From the NCBI GenBank assembly GCA_964359745.1, contig CAYHTR010000002.1, positions 1 through 42,612 on the forward strand: a stretch of DNA of 42,612 bases. Direction: 5' to 3'. This DNA comes from JANLHG01 sp964359745 (GTDB taxonomy: Bacteria > Patescibacteriota > Minisyncoccia > Phycocordibacterales > PALSA-1337). The position numbers were made by a program, and so were the translations under genes. The notes under the pieces were generated by a model. That model did no database searches, was not told the origin of the DNA, and saw only the letters and a list, made by a program, of their open reading frames with translations. Positions 7,570-15,611 of this stretch are shown piece after piece; the stretch's first letter is position 1, and the number at the start of each line of letters is the position of its first letter.

Positions 7570-9304
7570 AGTTATACATACGATAAAAATAAGAATTTTC
7601 GTCTTTGAGAAGCAGTTCAGGAGTGCCTTCTTCAATTATTTTTCCTCCGTCAAGAGCGATGATTTTATCAGTATTCATAATAGTTGATAAACGGTGAGCT
7701 ATAACAATCACAGTCAATTTACCTTTCAAATCCTCAATAACTTTTTGAATTTTCGTTTCGGATTCATTATCAAGAGCACTTGTCGCTTCATCTAGAACAA
7801 GAATTGTCGGCTTGCGCGCCAGTATTCTAGCAATAATAATTCTCTGTCTTTGTCCTTGTGAAAGAGTAACTCCTCGCTCGCCTACTACTGTTTCGTATCC
7901 TTCTGGCAATTCTGAAATAAAATCATCAATATATGCCTGTTTTGACGCTTTCACAATATCTTCTTGAGTAATACTTCCATCATAAAAAGAAATATTATTA
8001 GCAATAGTATCATTTATAATAAAAATATCTTGAGGCACATAACCAATATTTTTTCGCCATTGAATCAAGTCAATATTATTAGAATTTTTTCCATCAATAG
8101 TAATTAATCCACTAGTTGGAATAAAAAGACGCAAAAGCAAATCAACAATAGTGGTTTTTCCCGAACCAGACGGACCAATTAAGCCAACCATTTCACCTCT
8201 CTTAATTGTAAAATTAACATCTTCCAAAACCGAAGAGGATTCGTTATATCCAAATTTTATATTTTCAAACTTAAGCTCTTTTTTAAAAACAAAGTCTTCA
8301 CCAGCATTAACATATTCATGCATCTTTTTAGAATCATCAGTAAAAGCCTGAACCGCTTTAAAATAAGGAAACGAATCGTTTATCACATGTAAATATCGTT
8401 GAAGATTTTGAACATAAATAAAAATTTGTTGAATAAGATAAACCACCACAGCCAAAGCAGCAATATTAAAACCTGGCGTTTTATAAGTAAAACCAAAAAT
8501 TGTCAGCACAAACATAAGCCCTAGCGGTTGCATCAAAGAAGGTGGTATTAATTTGAAAAAAGCCGCTTTAATTCTGTATATTTTCATCGTTGCAAAATAA
8601 ACAAAACCTTTTTTAATTACTTCTTCATCAACTGCCATCGCTTTTACCGTCTTCATACCAAGAAGATTTTCATTTATATGATGCGCAACATCTCTATTAA
8701 CCCCCTCAGATTGTCTTGCAATTCTACGGGTCCGCAATAAAAGTGGTCGAGACGACGCAATAAAAATAAATCCCACAGCAATTGTAAGAATAGTAATCGG
8801 CAAAGATATATTAATTGCCACCAAACTATACATAATCAAACTAGCCACAGAAACAATAAGCCCTCCAAAATTATTTAAAAGCTGTTCACAATAATCAACA
8901 TTTGTAAGAATAGCTGTATTTAAATGTCCAAGTTGTTGTTTCAAAAGATATGGCCAGTTTGCTTCAACTGTATGTTTAAATACTTTTCTGCGAGTTTTTT
9001 CGGTATAATCCGCAGTAATTTTAATTGAAAGATAATCGCCAATAATAACAGCAATGGTTTTAAATATAAATAATCCGATTACCAAAAAAAGAAGATATTT
9101 CAATCTAAACTCTATATGAAAATAACTAAAAGCTTTAGCAATAGTTCTTGAAATTGAATCGTCTCCCAAATTTCCATTTCCAGTCACAAGAGCAAAAATA
9201 GGAATAAAAGCGTTAATACCAACTCCTTCTAAAAGTGCGCTTAAAAAGCCGGTTGTTGCCAACGCTATGATTTTTAACTTATATTCCCTAAAGACAAGCA
9301 ACAT
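7565..9304 (-). CDS. ABC transporter with fused membrane and ATPase domains (MsbA/PglK-like exporter)
   Basis: The 579-aa half transporter has an N-terminal exporter-type membrane domain (about residues 1-310, several hydrophobic helices) and a C-terminal nucleotide-binding domain. The latter has Walker A GPSGSGKTT, the Q-loop in NIGYVPQDIFI, signature LSQGQRQR, Walker B ILVLDEATSALD and the H-loop AHRLSTI. It would act as a homodimer. Given neighbours for glycan assembly, it may flip a lipid-linked oligosaccharide or export lipid/glycan, as PglK and MsbA do; multidrug export cannot be excluded. It is divergent from the FkbM gene with 29 bp between starts. A -10-like TACAAT (9319-9314) lies 9 nt before the ATG, with TTGCGT (9342-9337) 17 nt further upstream. 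Confidence 0.88.
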   Translation of the reverse strand: MLLVFREYKLKIIALATTGFLSALLEGVGINAFIPIFALVTGNGNLGDDSISRTIAKAFSYFHIEFRLKYLLFLVIGLFIFKTIAVIIGDYLSIKITADYTEKTRRKVFKHTVEANWPYLLKQQLGHLNTAILTNVDYCEQLLNNFGGLIVSVASLIMYSLVAINISLPITILTIAVGFIFIASSRPLLLRTRRIARQSEGVNRDVAHHINENLLGMKTVKAMAVDEEVIKKGFVYFATMKIYRIKAAFFKLIPPSLMQPLGLMFVLTIFGFTYKTPGFNIAALAVVVYLIQQIFIYVQNLQRYLHVINDSFPYFKAVQAFTDDSKKMHEYVNAGEDFVFKKELKFENIKFGYNESSSVLEDVNFTIKRGEMVGLIGPSGSGKTTIVDLLLRLFIPTSGLITIDGKNSNNIDLIQWRKNIGYVPQDIFIINDTIANNISFYDGSITQEDIVKASKQAYIDDFISELPEGYETVVGERGVTLSQGQRQRIIIARILARKPTILVLDEATSALDNESETKIQKVIEDLKGKLTVIVIAHRLSTIMNTDKIIALDGGKIIEEGTPELLLKDENSYFYRMYNL

Positions 9305-9333
9305 ATAGCCATAATTGTAGTATAATACTGCTT
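9305..9333. promoter_or_regulatory. Compact divergent promoter region
   Basis: On the plus strand TATAAT (9321-9326) ends 7 nt before ATG 9334. On the minus strand TACAAT (9319-9314) ends 9 nt before ATG 9304, with TTGCGT 17 nt upstream inside the opposite gene. Both predict leaderless transcripts. Confidence 0.55.
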
Positions 9334-10008
9334 ATGACGCAAATAAAACGATTAATTGAGCTTATAGTCAATTTTTACGCTAAGTTAAATAATTTTAGTT
9401 TTCCAAATAAATTTACTTGGAAATGGAAGCTAGAAATGCTTTTTCATAATTACGAAAAAGAAACTACAGAATTATTTAAAAAAATCATAAAACCAGGAAT
9501 GACAGTTATTGATATTGGCGCACACATTGGATATTTTACTCGCCTATTTTCCAAACTTGTTGGTGAAAAAGGCAAAGTGTTTGCTTTTGAAGCTGACCCT
9601 ATTAATTTTAGTTTTTTAAAAAGAAATACTTTTCATTTGACTAATACCATTATCATAAATAAAGCTGTGTCAGAACAAAATGGAGAAATTAGTTTTTATC
9701 ATATTCCAGACAGCACTGGTTGTCATAGCGTCATAAAACCAAATAGACCAGCGGAAAAAATAACCATTCCAGCTGTAACTGTTGATTCAATAATAACAGA
9801 ATATAATCTAATCAAAATAGATGTAATAAAAATGGATATAGAAGGGGGAGAATTGCTAGCACTCGCTGGGATGCAAAATCTTCTTAATAAAAGCTCTGGA
9901 ATAACAATAATAACAGAATATAATTCTCTAGCATTAGATAAACTTGAAGCATGTTGTTTTAAGCTTTCCAAAATACCGAATAGTATAAATGTATTAGCAA
10001 AAAAATGA
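9334..10008 (+). CDS. FkbM family methyltransferase
   Basis: This 224-aa SAM methyltransferase has the FkbM pattern: MTVIDIGAHIGYFTRLFSKLVG (motif I), VFAFEADP, a TIPAVTVDSII segment, and KMDIEGGELLALAGM near the C-terminus. FkbM enzymes O-methylate sugars or other small acceptors. It heads a plus-strand operon with a GT4, a second FkbM gene and a large membrane protein; the GT4 starts 1 nt after its stop. The strong -10 TATAAT only 7 nt upstream implies a leaderless mRNA. Confidence 0.85.
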   Translation: MTQIKRLIELIVNFYAKLNNFSFPNKFTWKWKLEMLFHNYEKETTELFKKIIKPGMTVIDIGAHIGYFTRLFSKLVGEKGKVFAFEADPINFSFLKRNTFHLTNTIIINKAVSEQNGEISFYHIPDSTGCHSVIKPNRPAEKITIPAVTVDSIITEYNLIKIDVIKMDIEGGELLALAGMQNLLNKSSGITIITEYNSLALDKLEACCFKLSKIPNSINVLAKK

Positions 10009-10009
10009 A

Positions 10010-11227
10010 ATGACCAACAATAAACGCATCTTAATCGTGGCTCCATACGGTTTTAATGACAGAATGACAAATTATATAGAATTCGTCAGTGGTCGACTTT
10101 TAGCTAAAAATGGCTGGTCTGTAATAGCAATTACTAGAGCCGAAAATAATAAAAACTCCATAAATAATACTTGTGGAATAAATGTCTATCGTTATAAAAA
10201 TATCTTATTTGGAATAATAGATTTATTAAATATTCTTCTCCTTTTTAGGCCCAAAATAATTCATATTCATAATTTAAGAAATAATCGACTTGGTATTATT
10301 ACAGCTATTTTTGCTCGCATTTTTTTTATTCATTATGTATTTACCGAATATGGCCTTTTGCACGACCATTATCTTACTGATGACAGAGAAGATCCTTTAA
10401 ATAATACAATTCATACCGAACGAGTTATTTGCAACATAACTCAACTTATTAAAAAAATAATAAAGAAACCAAAAATTTTTAAGTATTATATATCAAGCTA
10501 TATATTTCACTGGCCAATTACTCATGCAAATTCAATAGTTTTCGTATCAAAACATAATATTCTAATCGCAAAAGAATTAAAATTGCCACCCAGTATTTAT
10601 TTGCCTTATATAATTGATAATTACAGATGGACAGCAATTGATTCATCTGGAAAAGAAATTCTAGAAAAAATAAAAAACTTAACTGGCGTTAATGTATTGT
10701 TTATCGGCCAAATGAAATTAAGAAAAGGCTGGGATATACTTTTGAAAGCGATACCTTCTATACCAGTTGATGTTATAGAAAAATTTATTATAAAAACTTC
10801 AACAACGGGCAATGAAAGCGATGAATATAGTAATGTAGTGGATTCTTTGGGGATTAGGGAAAGAATAGTTTATTTAGATAAATTTTTCAGCAATGATATA
10901 CTAAAAAAAGTATACGAAGTTAGTACATTTGTGGTAGTACCATCTCGTTATGAAGGTTTTGGATTAGTGCCTCTTGAAGCATTTGAAATGAATAAACCAG
11001 TTATCGCAAGTCGAGTTAATGCACTTACTGATTTTCTCACTGATAATGAAAATTGCCTTTTAGTTCCATCAAAAGATCCCCAAAAACTAGCTGAAACAAT
11101 TATAAAAATAGCAAAAGATATGGAATTGCAAAAAAAGCTTATAAAAGGAGGAAATGATACACTTAATAGATTAAAATCAAAAGAATATGAACAAAAATGG
11201 TTGGAATATTATAATCAAAAAGTTTAA
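10010..11227 (+). CDS. Glycosyltransferase family 4 protein
   Basis: The 405-aa protein has the GT-B architecture of GT4 enzymes. The C-terminal half shows VLFIGQMKLRKGWDILLKA (sugar-nucleotide phosphate-contact region) and the retaining E-x7-E motif in VVVPSRYEGFGLVPLEAFEMNKPVIAS, then NCLLVPSKDPQKLAETI. It transfers a sugar from a nucleotide donor to a glycan or lipid carrier at the cytoplasmic membrane face. Its last 58 bases include the first copy of a 46-bp exact repeat. The same bases reappear after the next gene, where this reading frame would continue LEYYNSLTSDTCR before a stop. The present C-terminus (YYNQKV) may therefore have been altered by the insertion or duplication event. Confidence 0.85.
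   Translation: MTNNKRILIVAPYGFNDRMTNYIEFVSGRLLAKNGWSVIAITRAENNKNSINNTCGINVYRYKNILFGIIDLLNILLLFRPKIIHIHNLRNNRLGIITAIFARIFFIHYVFTEYGLLHDHYLTDDREDPLNNTIHTERVICNITQLIKKIIKKPKIFKYYISSYIFHWPITHANSIVFVSKHNILIAKELKLPPSIYLPYIIDNYRWTAIDSSGKEILEKIKNLTGVNVLFIGQMKLRKGWDILLKAIPSIPVDVIEKFIIKTSTTGNESDEYSNVVDSLGIRERIVYLDKFFSNDILKKVYEVSTFVVVPSRYEGFGLVPLEAFEMNKPVIASRVNALTDFLTDNENCLLVPSKDPQKLAETIIKIAKDMELQKKLIKGGNDTLNRLKSKEYEQKWLEYYNQKV
11170..11215 (+). repeat. 46-bp direct repeat, copy A
   Basis: Identical over 46 bp to 11986-12031, offset exactly 816 bp. It lies in the 3' end of the GT4 gene and contains the ATG at 11187 that could start the FkbM gene. Confidence 0.97.
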
Positions 11228-11234
11228 AACCCTA

Positions 11235-11990
11235 ATGTCTTTTGATCTTGTATGGGCATTTATATACTATAAAAAGAAAATAAAACTATACAGCCATTAT
11301 TTCATTTCAAAAATAGTTCAAAGAAAATTTTGGGTGGCTGATATTAGGGGATTAAAAATAAAACTTGGTTTTAATAATTATTACCAACACCATATTGCAA
11401 GAAATATCGCTCATAATGGAAACGAAACAGAAATGTTAAACATTTGGCGAGAAGCTTCAAGAAATAAACATATAGTGGTTGATTTGGGTGGATATAATGG
11501 AATTTTTGGTATTATTTCCGCCTTAGCTAATTCAGAATCAAAAGTATATATTTTTGAACCAGATTCGATAAATTGCGAACAAATAAGAAAAAATATATCT
11601 CTAAACAAATTATCAAATGTTGAACTAGTTGAATCTGCTGTAGCTGATAAAAACGGCACTGTATATTTTGATAGACATATCGGTGGTACTGGAGGAAAAA
11701 TCTCAAAAGAAGGATTTGAAGTTCCTTGTATTACTTTAGATACATTTTTTAAAAACAAAAATAATCCTACATTAATGAAGGTAGACATTGAAGGTGCAGA
11801 ACAAAGAATGTTTGAAGGTGCAGAACAAATTATTAAATCAAAACCTGAAATATTGCTTGAGGCACACTGGGCATTTTTAGCACGCTATGGAGACGATATT
11901 AAGAGTCTACTTGGTATAATTAAAGAATTCGGTTACAAAACACTCTGGTTAGATGAAACGAATGTGGCAAATCATTATTGGTTAAATTAA
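11235..11990 (+). CDS. FkbM family methyltransferase bracketed by direct repeats
   Basis: The 251-aa protein (267 aa if ATG 11187 is used) has FkbM motifs: VVDLGGYNGIFGIISALA (motif I), VYIFEPDSINCEQIRKNI, VPCITLDTFF, and MKVDIEGAEQRMFEGAEQII. I chose ATG 11235, 7 nt after the upstream stop. ATG 11187 lies in the 46-bp repeat, overlaps the GT4 gene, and adds a stretch that is identical at DNA level to the start of the next gene. The whole gene sits between two exact copies of that repeat, so it looks like an added module. It likely methylates the sugar added by the adjacent glycosyltransferase; the acceptor is unknown. Confidence 0.8.
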   Translation: MSFDLVWAFIYYKKKIKLYSHYFISKIVQRKFWVADIRGLKIKLGFNNYYQHHIARNIAHNGNETEMLNIWREASRNKHIVVDLGGYNGIFGIISALANSESKVYIFEPDSINCEQIRKNISLNKLSNVELVESAVADKNGTVYFDRHIGGTGGKISKEGFEVPCITLDTFFKNKNNPTLMKVDIEGAEQRMFEGAEQIIKSKPEILLEAHWAFLARYGDDIKSLLGIIKEFGYKTLWLDETNVANHYWLN

Positions 11991-12031
11991 AATCAAAAGA
12001 ATATGAACAAAAATGGTTGGAATATTATAAT
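11986..12031 (+). repeat. 46-bp direct repeat, copy B
   Basis: An exact second copy of 11170-11215. It begins in the stop region of the FkbM gene and supplies ATG 12003 and the first codons of the membrane protein. Confidence 0.97.
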
Positions 12032-13748
12032 TCTCTCACTAGCGATACTTGTCGGTAGCATAAGTGTCGCGCCACATCTTTTAGCGGTACAAAGTGTTGG
12101 TACCGAATACAAAGAAATCCCCTTTCTTTATTTAAATAATGAATTCGGCTATGTAGCGCGAATTCAAGAAATTTCTGATGGGCATGGTCTTATCGGGTCA
12201 GCCAATTTTTTTGAATATAAAAATATTATTCCGATTGTGCCTCCTTTTGGCGAATATGCTTATTATATATTACATATATTAACTGGATTATCAGTACTAA
12301 ATACTGTTATATTGGCAAAATTTCTTTTTCCAGCAATACTTTTTATTCTAGTTTATTTATTTGTTTCAAAATTATTAAAAACCACGCTGGATTATGTAAA
12401 AAAAATAAGTGCCATCACGGCTGGAATATTTATTACGCTAGGGTATGACTTGATAGATTTTAGAACTGTATTATCGCGTTTCATGACTGACGACTATAAT
12501 ACATATTTATCTCTCTGGACCAGACCAGTAAACCCTATAATCGGCGGACTTTTTTTATTTTCCTTTCTTATTTTAGTATTAAATATAATTGAAAATAAAA
12601 ATCGCAAAATAAGTGCTATATTTGCCGGTTTAATACTTGCTTTAACTGCCAGTTATTTTTTTTCTTTTGCTTTGGCTTGGATTATTCTTTTTTTACTCGT
12701 ATTAAGATATTTATGGAAACGTGATTATTTTGTAGTTAAAGCGTTTTCAATATCGGCTCTTATCGCCATAATAATAGATTCTTTTTATTGGCTAAACTCA
12801 TTAAAAAGTGTAGTTGGAGATGCAATAGATGTGGCCAATCGCAGTGGGCTTCTTCATTTTCACACCCCAATTTTGAACAAAGTTTTAATCATGGCAACTT
12901 TAATTTTCATCGCACTAGTGTGGAAAAATATCAGAAATAATAAAAATGAAACAATGTGGTTTTGCGGAATTATGCTTGCATCTGGATTTATTGCCTTTAA
13001 TCAACAAATTATTACTGGCGTGACTATCTGGCCATATCATTTTGTTCAATATACAATCCCTTTTTCGATAATCGCCATTATAGTAATGTGTGGAAATATT
13101 TTTGGTCAAAAGTATCAAAAAGTTTATAAAATATCTTGTATCAGCACTACACTATTCATAATAATATTCGCTTTATGGAATATATCTTCTTATAAAAACT
13201 CATTGGAAGATTTCCGAAATAGACAACCAATCGATCAACTATTTTCTTGGCTTAATAATAATGCCGAAAAAGATTGTGTGGTGCTTGTAGACGAAAAAAA
13301 TGAAGTCATAAATGAAATGATACCCGCTACGACACACTGCAATGTTTATCGTTCGCTTGATGTTAATAGTGGAGTGCCAGAAGAAAGAACTATGTGGAGC
13401 TATCTAATAAAGCTCAAACTGGGACAAAGTTTAACCTTGTCTGAAATTGATTCATATCTTAACTTACATAAAACCGAGGTTACTTCATATTTTTTTACTG
13501 ATTGGGATAATGCTTTTGGTAAAAAAACCAACCCTGAGCTTGAAAATATTATCAAAAAAATATCCGAGCAATATAAATTATTTATAAAAAAAGATTTCGC
13601 CACAGGATTATCACAATATAAATTGGATTATATAATCACAACAAATCCTAATTCGCAAATAATAAAAGAATTAACTCCACATCTTGAATTTATTTTGCAA
13701 TCTCATAATAATAAAGAGACTTTCTCACTATATAGATTTAAAAAATAA
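12003..13748 (+). CDS. Large polytopic membrane protein, GT-C-like, family not recognised
   Basis: This 581-aa protein starts with a hydrophobic segment (about 8-30) and has roughly ten further membrane segments up to about residue 400. A soluble C-terminal domain of about 180 aa follows, beginning near DQLFSWLNNNAEKDCVVLVDE. After the first helix there is an extracytoplasmic-type loop with YVARIQEISDGHGLIGSANFFEYKN. The 26189-27925 protein has the same layout and a similar loop (YYARTHEVKDGNPFIGNP), so the two are probable paralogues. The size and topology resemble lipid-phosphate-sugar-using glycosyltransferases (GT-C), but I see no decisive motif. Its start codon lies in the 46-bp repeat. 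A long hairpin follows the stop. Confidence 0.7.
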   Translation: MNKNGWNIIILSLAILVGSISVAPHLLAVQSVGTEYKEIPFLYLNNEFGYVARIQEISDGHGLIGSANFFEYKNIIPIVPPFGEYAYYILHILTGLSVLNTVILAKFLFPAILFILVYLFVSKLLKTTLDYVKKISAITAGIFITLGYDLIDFRTVLSRFMTDDYNTYLSLWTRPVNPIIGGLFLFSFLILVLNIIENKNRKISAIFAGLILALTASYFFSFALAWIILFLLVLRYLWKRDYFVVKAFSISALIAIIIDSFYWLNSLKSVVGDAIDVANRSGLLHFHTPILNKVLIMATLIFIALVWKNIRNNKNETMWFCGIMLASGFIAFNQQIITGVTIWPYHFVQYTIPFSIIAIIVMCGNIFGQKYQKVYKISCISTTLFIIIFALWNISSYKNSLEDFRNRQPIDQLFSWLNNNAEKDCVVLVDEKNEVINEMIPATTHCNVYRSLDVNSGVPEERTMWSYLIKLKLGQSLTLSEIDSYLNLHKTEVTSYFFTDWDNAFGKKTNPELENIIKKISEQYKLFIKKDFATGLSQYKLDYIITTNPNSQIIKELTPHLEFILQSHNNKETFSLYRFKK

Positions 13749-13753
13749 AAAGA

Positions 13754-13780
13754 AAAACCAAACACTCGGTGTTTGGTTTT
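13754..13780. terminator. Bidirectional intrinsic terminator
   Basis: A perfect 12-bp inverted repeat, AAAACCAAACAC / GTGTTTGGTTTT, with 3-nt loop TCG. Each arm ends in a T run on its own strand, and the minus-strand tail is also T-rich. It serves the membrane protein gene (plus) and the YdcF-like gene (minus). Confidence 0.88.
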
Positions 13781-13799
13781 GAGATTTGTGTGTTCTAAT

Positions 13800-14366
13800 T
13801 CAGTTTTTTCCCAATGCTAGAAAAAGAATACGACAGAGCAATTCCCGTAAGAGCATAAAGCACATATGGATATTTCCTCCACGACATACCCAATGCACCA
13901 GTTTAGAATGTTCATATCCTTTCTGTGGAACCCAAGCTGGCATCGCATCAAGACCTAAGCGTTGATAGGTCCAAACAGCCCGCCCCATATGGTATGGATA
14001 TGCAACCACAATGACTCGCTTCCATCCCTTCTTTCTGCAAAAAAGTGCTTGCTCTTTTGCAACAGAATAAGTGTTTACTGTAGCACTTGACCGACCATCA
14101 GAAGAACTTTTGACTATCAAATCACAATGCAATTCAGGCAATGCGATTGATATTTCTTCCTGTACTAAAAGTGGTAGAGATAATCTTTTCTGAAGTGTCT
14201 CTGCCACTCGCGCCAAAATTTCATTTCCAGGCCCAGCACCACCATCAGACAGACGACTGAAAGCTTGAGTTGCAATGCAATCAGCAGTATTGAGTTCATT
14301 CTCTGTGGCTGGTAAGACGTGCCACGAGAAAAAACAGTTAAATAACCGTCTTAGAAAAAGGCACAT
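13800..14366 (-). CDS. YdcF-like DUF218 family protein
   Basis: The 188-aa protein shows DUF218/YdcF features: a central SSATVNTYSVAKEQALF segment (S-x-NT-x-A pattern), the strand-turn WKRVIVVAYPYHMGRAVWTYQRLGL, and a short hydrophobic C-terminus. YdcF binds SAM and other DUF218 proteins act in envelope functions; the activity is unknown. GC is near 50% in sampled lines, far above neighbours. It has a textbook unit of its own: promoter TTGACT-17-TATATT (14450-14422), Shine-Dalgarno AGGAGG (14376-14371) 4 nt before ATG, and the 13754-13780 terminator. This suggests a horizontally acquired single-gene unit. Its N-terminus before the DUF218 core is poorly conserved, so an envelope role is only a guess. 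Confidence 0.72.
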   Translation of the reverse strand: MCLFLRRLFNCFFSWHVLPATENELNTADCIATQAFSRLSDGGAGPGNEILARVAETLQKRLSLPLLVQEEISIALPELHCDLIVKSSSDGRSSATVNTYSVAKEQALFCRKKGWKRVIVVAYPYHMGRAVWTYQRLGLDAMPAWVPQKGYEHSKLVHWVCRGGNIHMCFMLLRELLCRILFLALGKN

Positions 14367-14421
14367 TTGGCCTCCTTTTTTTTAATTGTTTACAAACAAC
14401 TCCACAACTAACCCGAATTAC

Positions 14422-14450
14422 AATATACTATTATATTTAATCTTAGTCAA
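14422..14450 (-). promoter_or_regulatory. Sigma70-type promoter of the YdcF-like gene
   Basis: TTGACT (14450-14445), 17-nt spacer, TATATT (14427-14422). It predicts a leader of about 50 nt containing AGGAGG (14376-14371). Confidence 0.7.
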
Positions 14451-14484
14451 TAGTTGTGTACATTACGGTCTTATTCTTTCAATA

Positions 14485-15555
14485 CTATTTTTTTGTTTCT
14501 CCACTTACCGAATATGTTTTTGCAGAAAAAATATACTGTTCAATAAATATTTTTTTAAATGGAATAATAGAATTTAATTCATAGAATGCCAAAATCGCTT
14601 CTCTATAGCTATTTTCATCGACACTTCTGTATGAAAGAGGTGCGTATTCATATGCAAGTAATATAGCATTAGCTATCAAGCGAGATGTTCTTTTGTTTCC
14701 ATCTTCAAATGGTTGAATATAACTAATACCTAATAGAGCAATCATAGCTTTTACATAAGGTGAAGTAATCATATTAACAACATCACACAAGGATATAGTA
14801 GCTTCTTTTATTTGATGAATATTATCAAGTGGTCTATATGACGAACCTGTAACTCCTACAGCTTTTTCACGCAAACCATAATTAATGTTGAAATCCTTAA
14901 TCAAAATTTTATGAACTTTTTCAAGATTAGCAAGATTTAATTCTTTAAATAAATTGAAATTTTCTCGTATAAATTTAAAGGCCTCCTTGTGATTCAATAT
15001 CATTTTTGCTTCATTTATATCATGTCCCACGGCTTCAATACCCCTACTTATAAGTTTTTCTGTATCAAGTAAAGTATATGTATTCCCTTCAATTTTTGAG
15101 GACTTCCATGATAATTCAATTATAAATCTTTCTAATTCTTTTTCTTCAAGAGTTTTTGAAATTAAATGTATATTTTTCTTATATACCTCTGTAACTTCAT
15201 CGAGTTCTTGAATTTCAGAATCTGAAAATAGCTCATTGGAAATAGAATTAAATAATTCAAAATTAAAACTTTTTAGACCATATCGCTTATCGGGATCGAT
15301 AGTGGAATACTCCTTTGCGTTAATATCTACAAACAAGCGTCCATATGAACTTACTGAATATTTTACTGAACGACCAGCGCCTAAAATTTTTAATAGACCT
15401 AAGTTTTTCAGCTCTCCTAATTCACGTTTGACAGTAATAAGAGAAACATCATTACCAAGTTTTGATAATTCATCATGAATTTCGGAAGAAGCGAGATTTT
15501 CATTTTTTAAGAAAATATTTAATATAATCTGTTGATTTTGAGCAATTTTTATCAT
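14485..15555 (-). CDS. Fic family protein with N-terminal winged-helix domain and substituted catalytic His
   Basis: The 356-aa protein has an N-terminal winged-helix DNA-binding domain (about 1-75; TVKRELGELKNLGLLKILGAGRSVKYSVS resembles the recognition helix and wing). A class-II type inhibitory helix SSKIEG (152-157, S-x3-E-G) and a Fic core follow. The active-site loop is QPFEDGNKRTSR (281-292), so the canonical catalytic His of HPFxxGNxR is Gln281. The anion-binding GN-R residues remain. Fic proteins usually transfer AMP or another phosphate-containing group; this one may be inactive or act mainly as a regulator. ATG 15555 is chosen because the frame farther upstream has only a TTG inside an operator-like palindrome. 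A TGATACGATT half-site abuts this ATG. It lies 56 bp downstream of the transaldolase gene on the same strand. Confidence 0.87.
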   Translation of the reverse strand: MIKIAQNQQIILNIFLKNENLASSEIHDELSKLGNDVSLITVKRELGELKNLGLLKILGAGRSVKYSVSSYGRLFVDINAKEYSTIDPDKRYGLKSFNFELFNSISNELFSDSEIQELDEVTEVYKKNIHLISKTLEEKELERFIIELSWKSSKIEGNTYTLLDTEKLISRGIEAVGHDINEAKMILNHKEAFKFIRENFNLFKELNLANLEKVHKILIKDFNINYGLREKAVGVTGSSYRPLDNIHQIKEATISLCDVVNMITSPYVKAMIALLGISYIQPFEDGNKRTSRLIANAILLAYEYAPLSYRSVDENSYREAILAFYELNSIIPFKKIFIEQYIFSAKTYSVSGETKK

Positions 15556-15600
15556 AATCGTATCATTTAATATACCTAATCGTATCAAAATGATACGATT
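15556..15600 (-). promoter_or_regulatory. Operator-like palindrome plus extra half-site upstream of the fic gene
   Basis: AATCGTATCA (15578-15587) and TGATACGATT (15591-15600) form a perfect 10-bp inverted repeat with a 3-bp centre. A third identical half-site is at 15556-15565, touching the start codon. A -10-like TATATT (15574-15569) lies between the sites. This fits autorepression by the winged-helix domain, which is inference. Confidence 0.7.
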
Positions 15601-15611
15601 ATTGCAATCAA

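Noticed and set aside
15556..15588. Longer Fic protein beginning at a TTG at 15588
   Set aside because: The extra residues are encoded by the operator palindrome and are not family-like; ATG 15555 fits better.
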